Position numbers and translations under genes: made by a program. Below are positions 23,792 to 24,565 of a stretch of 24,565 nucleotides of DNA, in pieces. The notes below the pieces were generated by a model. It searched no databases, was not told where the DNA came from, and saw only the letters and a program-made list of their open reading frames with translations. How positions within the stretch are numbered: the first letter of the stretch is position 1; each line of letters begins with the position of its first letter. This DNA is from JASFEQ01 sp050122535 (GTDB taxonomy: Bacteria > Desulfobacterota > DSM-4660 > Desulfatiglandales > HGW-15), in the NCBI GenBank assembly GCA_050122535.1, contig JASFIT010000014.1:1-24565 (forward strand), read 5' to 3'.

Positions 23792-24205
23792 ATGCTGAGT
23801 CCCAAAAAGATCAAATACCGCAAGAAACAAAAGGGCCGAATGAAGGGCAAGGCTATCAGCAAGGGGAGTACTCTGGAGTTCGGTGATTACGGTTTGCAGG
23901 CCCTGGAATGTGGCTTTATGACGGCACAACAAATTGAAGCTGCACGGGTTGCTATCACAAGACACGTAAAACGTGGCGGCAAAATCTGGATTCGCGTATT
24001 TCCAGACAAGCCTGTTACCAAAAAACCCGCAGAAACAAGAATGGGAAAAGGTAAAGGCGCCCCTGAAGGCTGGGTGGCTGTGGTTAGGCCAGGAAGAATC
24101 TTGTATGAAATGGAAGGTGTGGGAGAGAGTGTAGCCGCAGAGGCGTTCAGGCGGGCGGGTCACAAGCTCCCATTCTCCACAAGATTCGTGAGCAGGAGAT
24201 CATAA
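23792..24205 (+). CDS. rplP: 50S ribosomal protein L16
   Basis: The 137-residue product begins MLSPKKIKYRKKQKGRMKG and has the L16 core FGDYGLQALECGFMTAQQIEAAR, IWIRVFPDKPVTKKPAETRMGKGKGAPEGWVAVV (cited in parts: FPDKPVTKKPAETRMGKGKG). L16 shapes the A site of the 50S. Eight bases separate it from rpsC; only a weak ribosome site is visible. Confidence 0.97.
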   Translation: MLSPKKIKYRKKQKGRMKGKAISKGSTLEFGDYGLQALECGFMTAQQIEAARVAITRHVKRGGKIWIRVFPDKPVTKKPAETRMGKGKGAPEGWVAVVRPGRILYEMEGVGESVAAEAFRRAGHKLPFSTRFVSRRS

Positions 24206-24207
24206 GG

Positions 24208-24414
24208 GTGAAGGCAAAAGAATTGCGTGAGTTAAGTGCGGAAGAATTGAGGGAAAGAGAGGGAGAGCTGAATCAGGAATTATTTAACCTGAGAATTCAG
24301 AAGGCCACAGGACAGCTTGGCAATACGGCTATCCTTGGGAAGACAAAAAGGGACCTGGCTCGCGTCAAAACGGTGCTGAAAGAGTTGGAAGTATCAACTG
24401 GGGCAGATGAGTAG
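24208..24414 (+). CDS. rpmC: 50S ribosomal protein L29
   Basis: The 68-residue product has the L29 pattern: MKAKELRELSAEELREREGE, ELFNLRIQKATGQLGN and the final KRDLARVKTVL helix. Start is GTG at 24208, two bases after the rplP stop, with AGGAG about nine bases upstream inside rplP. L29 sits near the tunnel exit next to L23. Confidence 0.95.
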   Translation: MKAKELRELSAEELREREGELNQELFNLRIQKATGQLGNTAILGKTKRDLARVKTVLKELEVSTGADE

Positions 24415-24422
24415 GGGTTAAA

Positions 24423-24565
24423 ATGACACAGAGAGGTGGAAGGAAAAAGCGTGTAGGTGTCGTGGTAAGTAACAGAATGGATAAGACAGCGGCAGTCTTG
24501 GTGAATCGATTAAAGAAGCACAGGACCTACAAGAAATATATCAGAAGTCAAACCAGGTATATGGT
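24423..24565 (+). CDS. rpsQ: 30S ribosomal protein S17 (partial, cut by window end)
   Basis: The first 47 codons are present: MTQRGGRKKRVGVVVSNRMD, then KTAAVLVNRLKKHRTYKKYIR and a run into the window edge. The GVVVSNRMDKT motif is the S17 signature. It begins eight bases after the rpmC stop, in the usual S10 operon order. S17 binds 16S rRNA early in assembly. Confidence 0.95.
   Translation, partial: MTQRGGRKKRVGVVVSNRMDKTAAVLVNRLKKHRTYKKYIRSQTRYM

Overview
The window looks like a chromosomal segment of an anaerobic sulfate-reducing or syntrophic bacterium of the Desulfobacterota (old Deltaproteobacteria). This rests on three things: a methylene-tetrahydrofolate reductase locus of the Wood-Ljungdahl type fused to HdrA/MvhD electron-transfer proteins, a dense set of PAS histidine kinases, and intergenic DNA rich in GC palindromes. 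The exact genus cannot be read from the sequence.

Region 1 (1-6558, + strand) is a C1/redox operon: a divergent MetF paralogue, a 1019-residue double HdrA flavoprotein, an MvhD-type iron-sulfur subunit, a MetV-like cysteine-rich protein and a second, canonical-looking MetF. Start/stop overlaps at 4497 and 5635 and short gaps elsewhere indicate co-transcription. A candidate sigma-54 promoter lies in the 528-base leader. The expected role is reduction of methylene-THF to methyl-THF (or its reverse) coupled to an HdrA-type flavin electron-transfer module. HdrB and HdrC are absent from the locus.

Region 2 (6628-11581, + strand) is a signalling block: a lone receiver protein, two free-standing tandem-ACT-like proteins, a double-PAS histidine kinase and a receiver-PAS-histidine kinase.

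Region 3 (11582-17528) is looser. It holds a 297-base MITE-like element with 15-base terminal inverted repeats, a second inverted C-tract repeat, an FHA-GAF-HD-GYP protein (- strand), two tandem YkgJ-type cysteine-cluster proteins (- strand) separated by a short tandem array, ndk (+) and a small membrane/coiled-coil protein (-). It ends in about 800 bases of non-coding DNA.

Region 4 (17529-24565, + strand) is the translation cluster: tRNA-Thr(UGU), Tyr(GUA), Gly(UCC), Thr(GGU), tuf, then the S10 operon rpsJ-rplC-rplD-rplW-rplB-rpsS-rplV-rpsC-rplP-rpmC-rpsQ, with rpsQ cut by the window end. The tRNA-tuf part matches the tufB neighbourhood of E. coli, yet it runs straight into S10, which usually follows the other tuf copy. 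The tuf gene has very skewed codon use, and palindromic repeats sit inside the ribosomal operon.

The most interesting candidates are the double-HdrA/two-MetF complex without HdrBC, the divergent first MetF lacking the usual Gln, the tRNA-tuf-S10 junction with its codon-skewed tuf, and the MITE-like element. All functional calls rest on motif recognition by eye; no database search was run.
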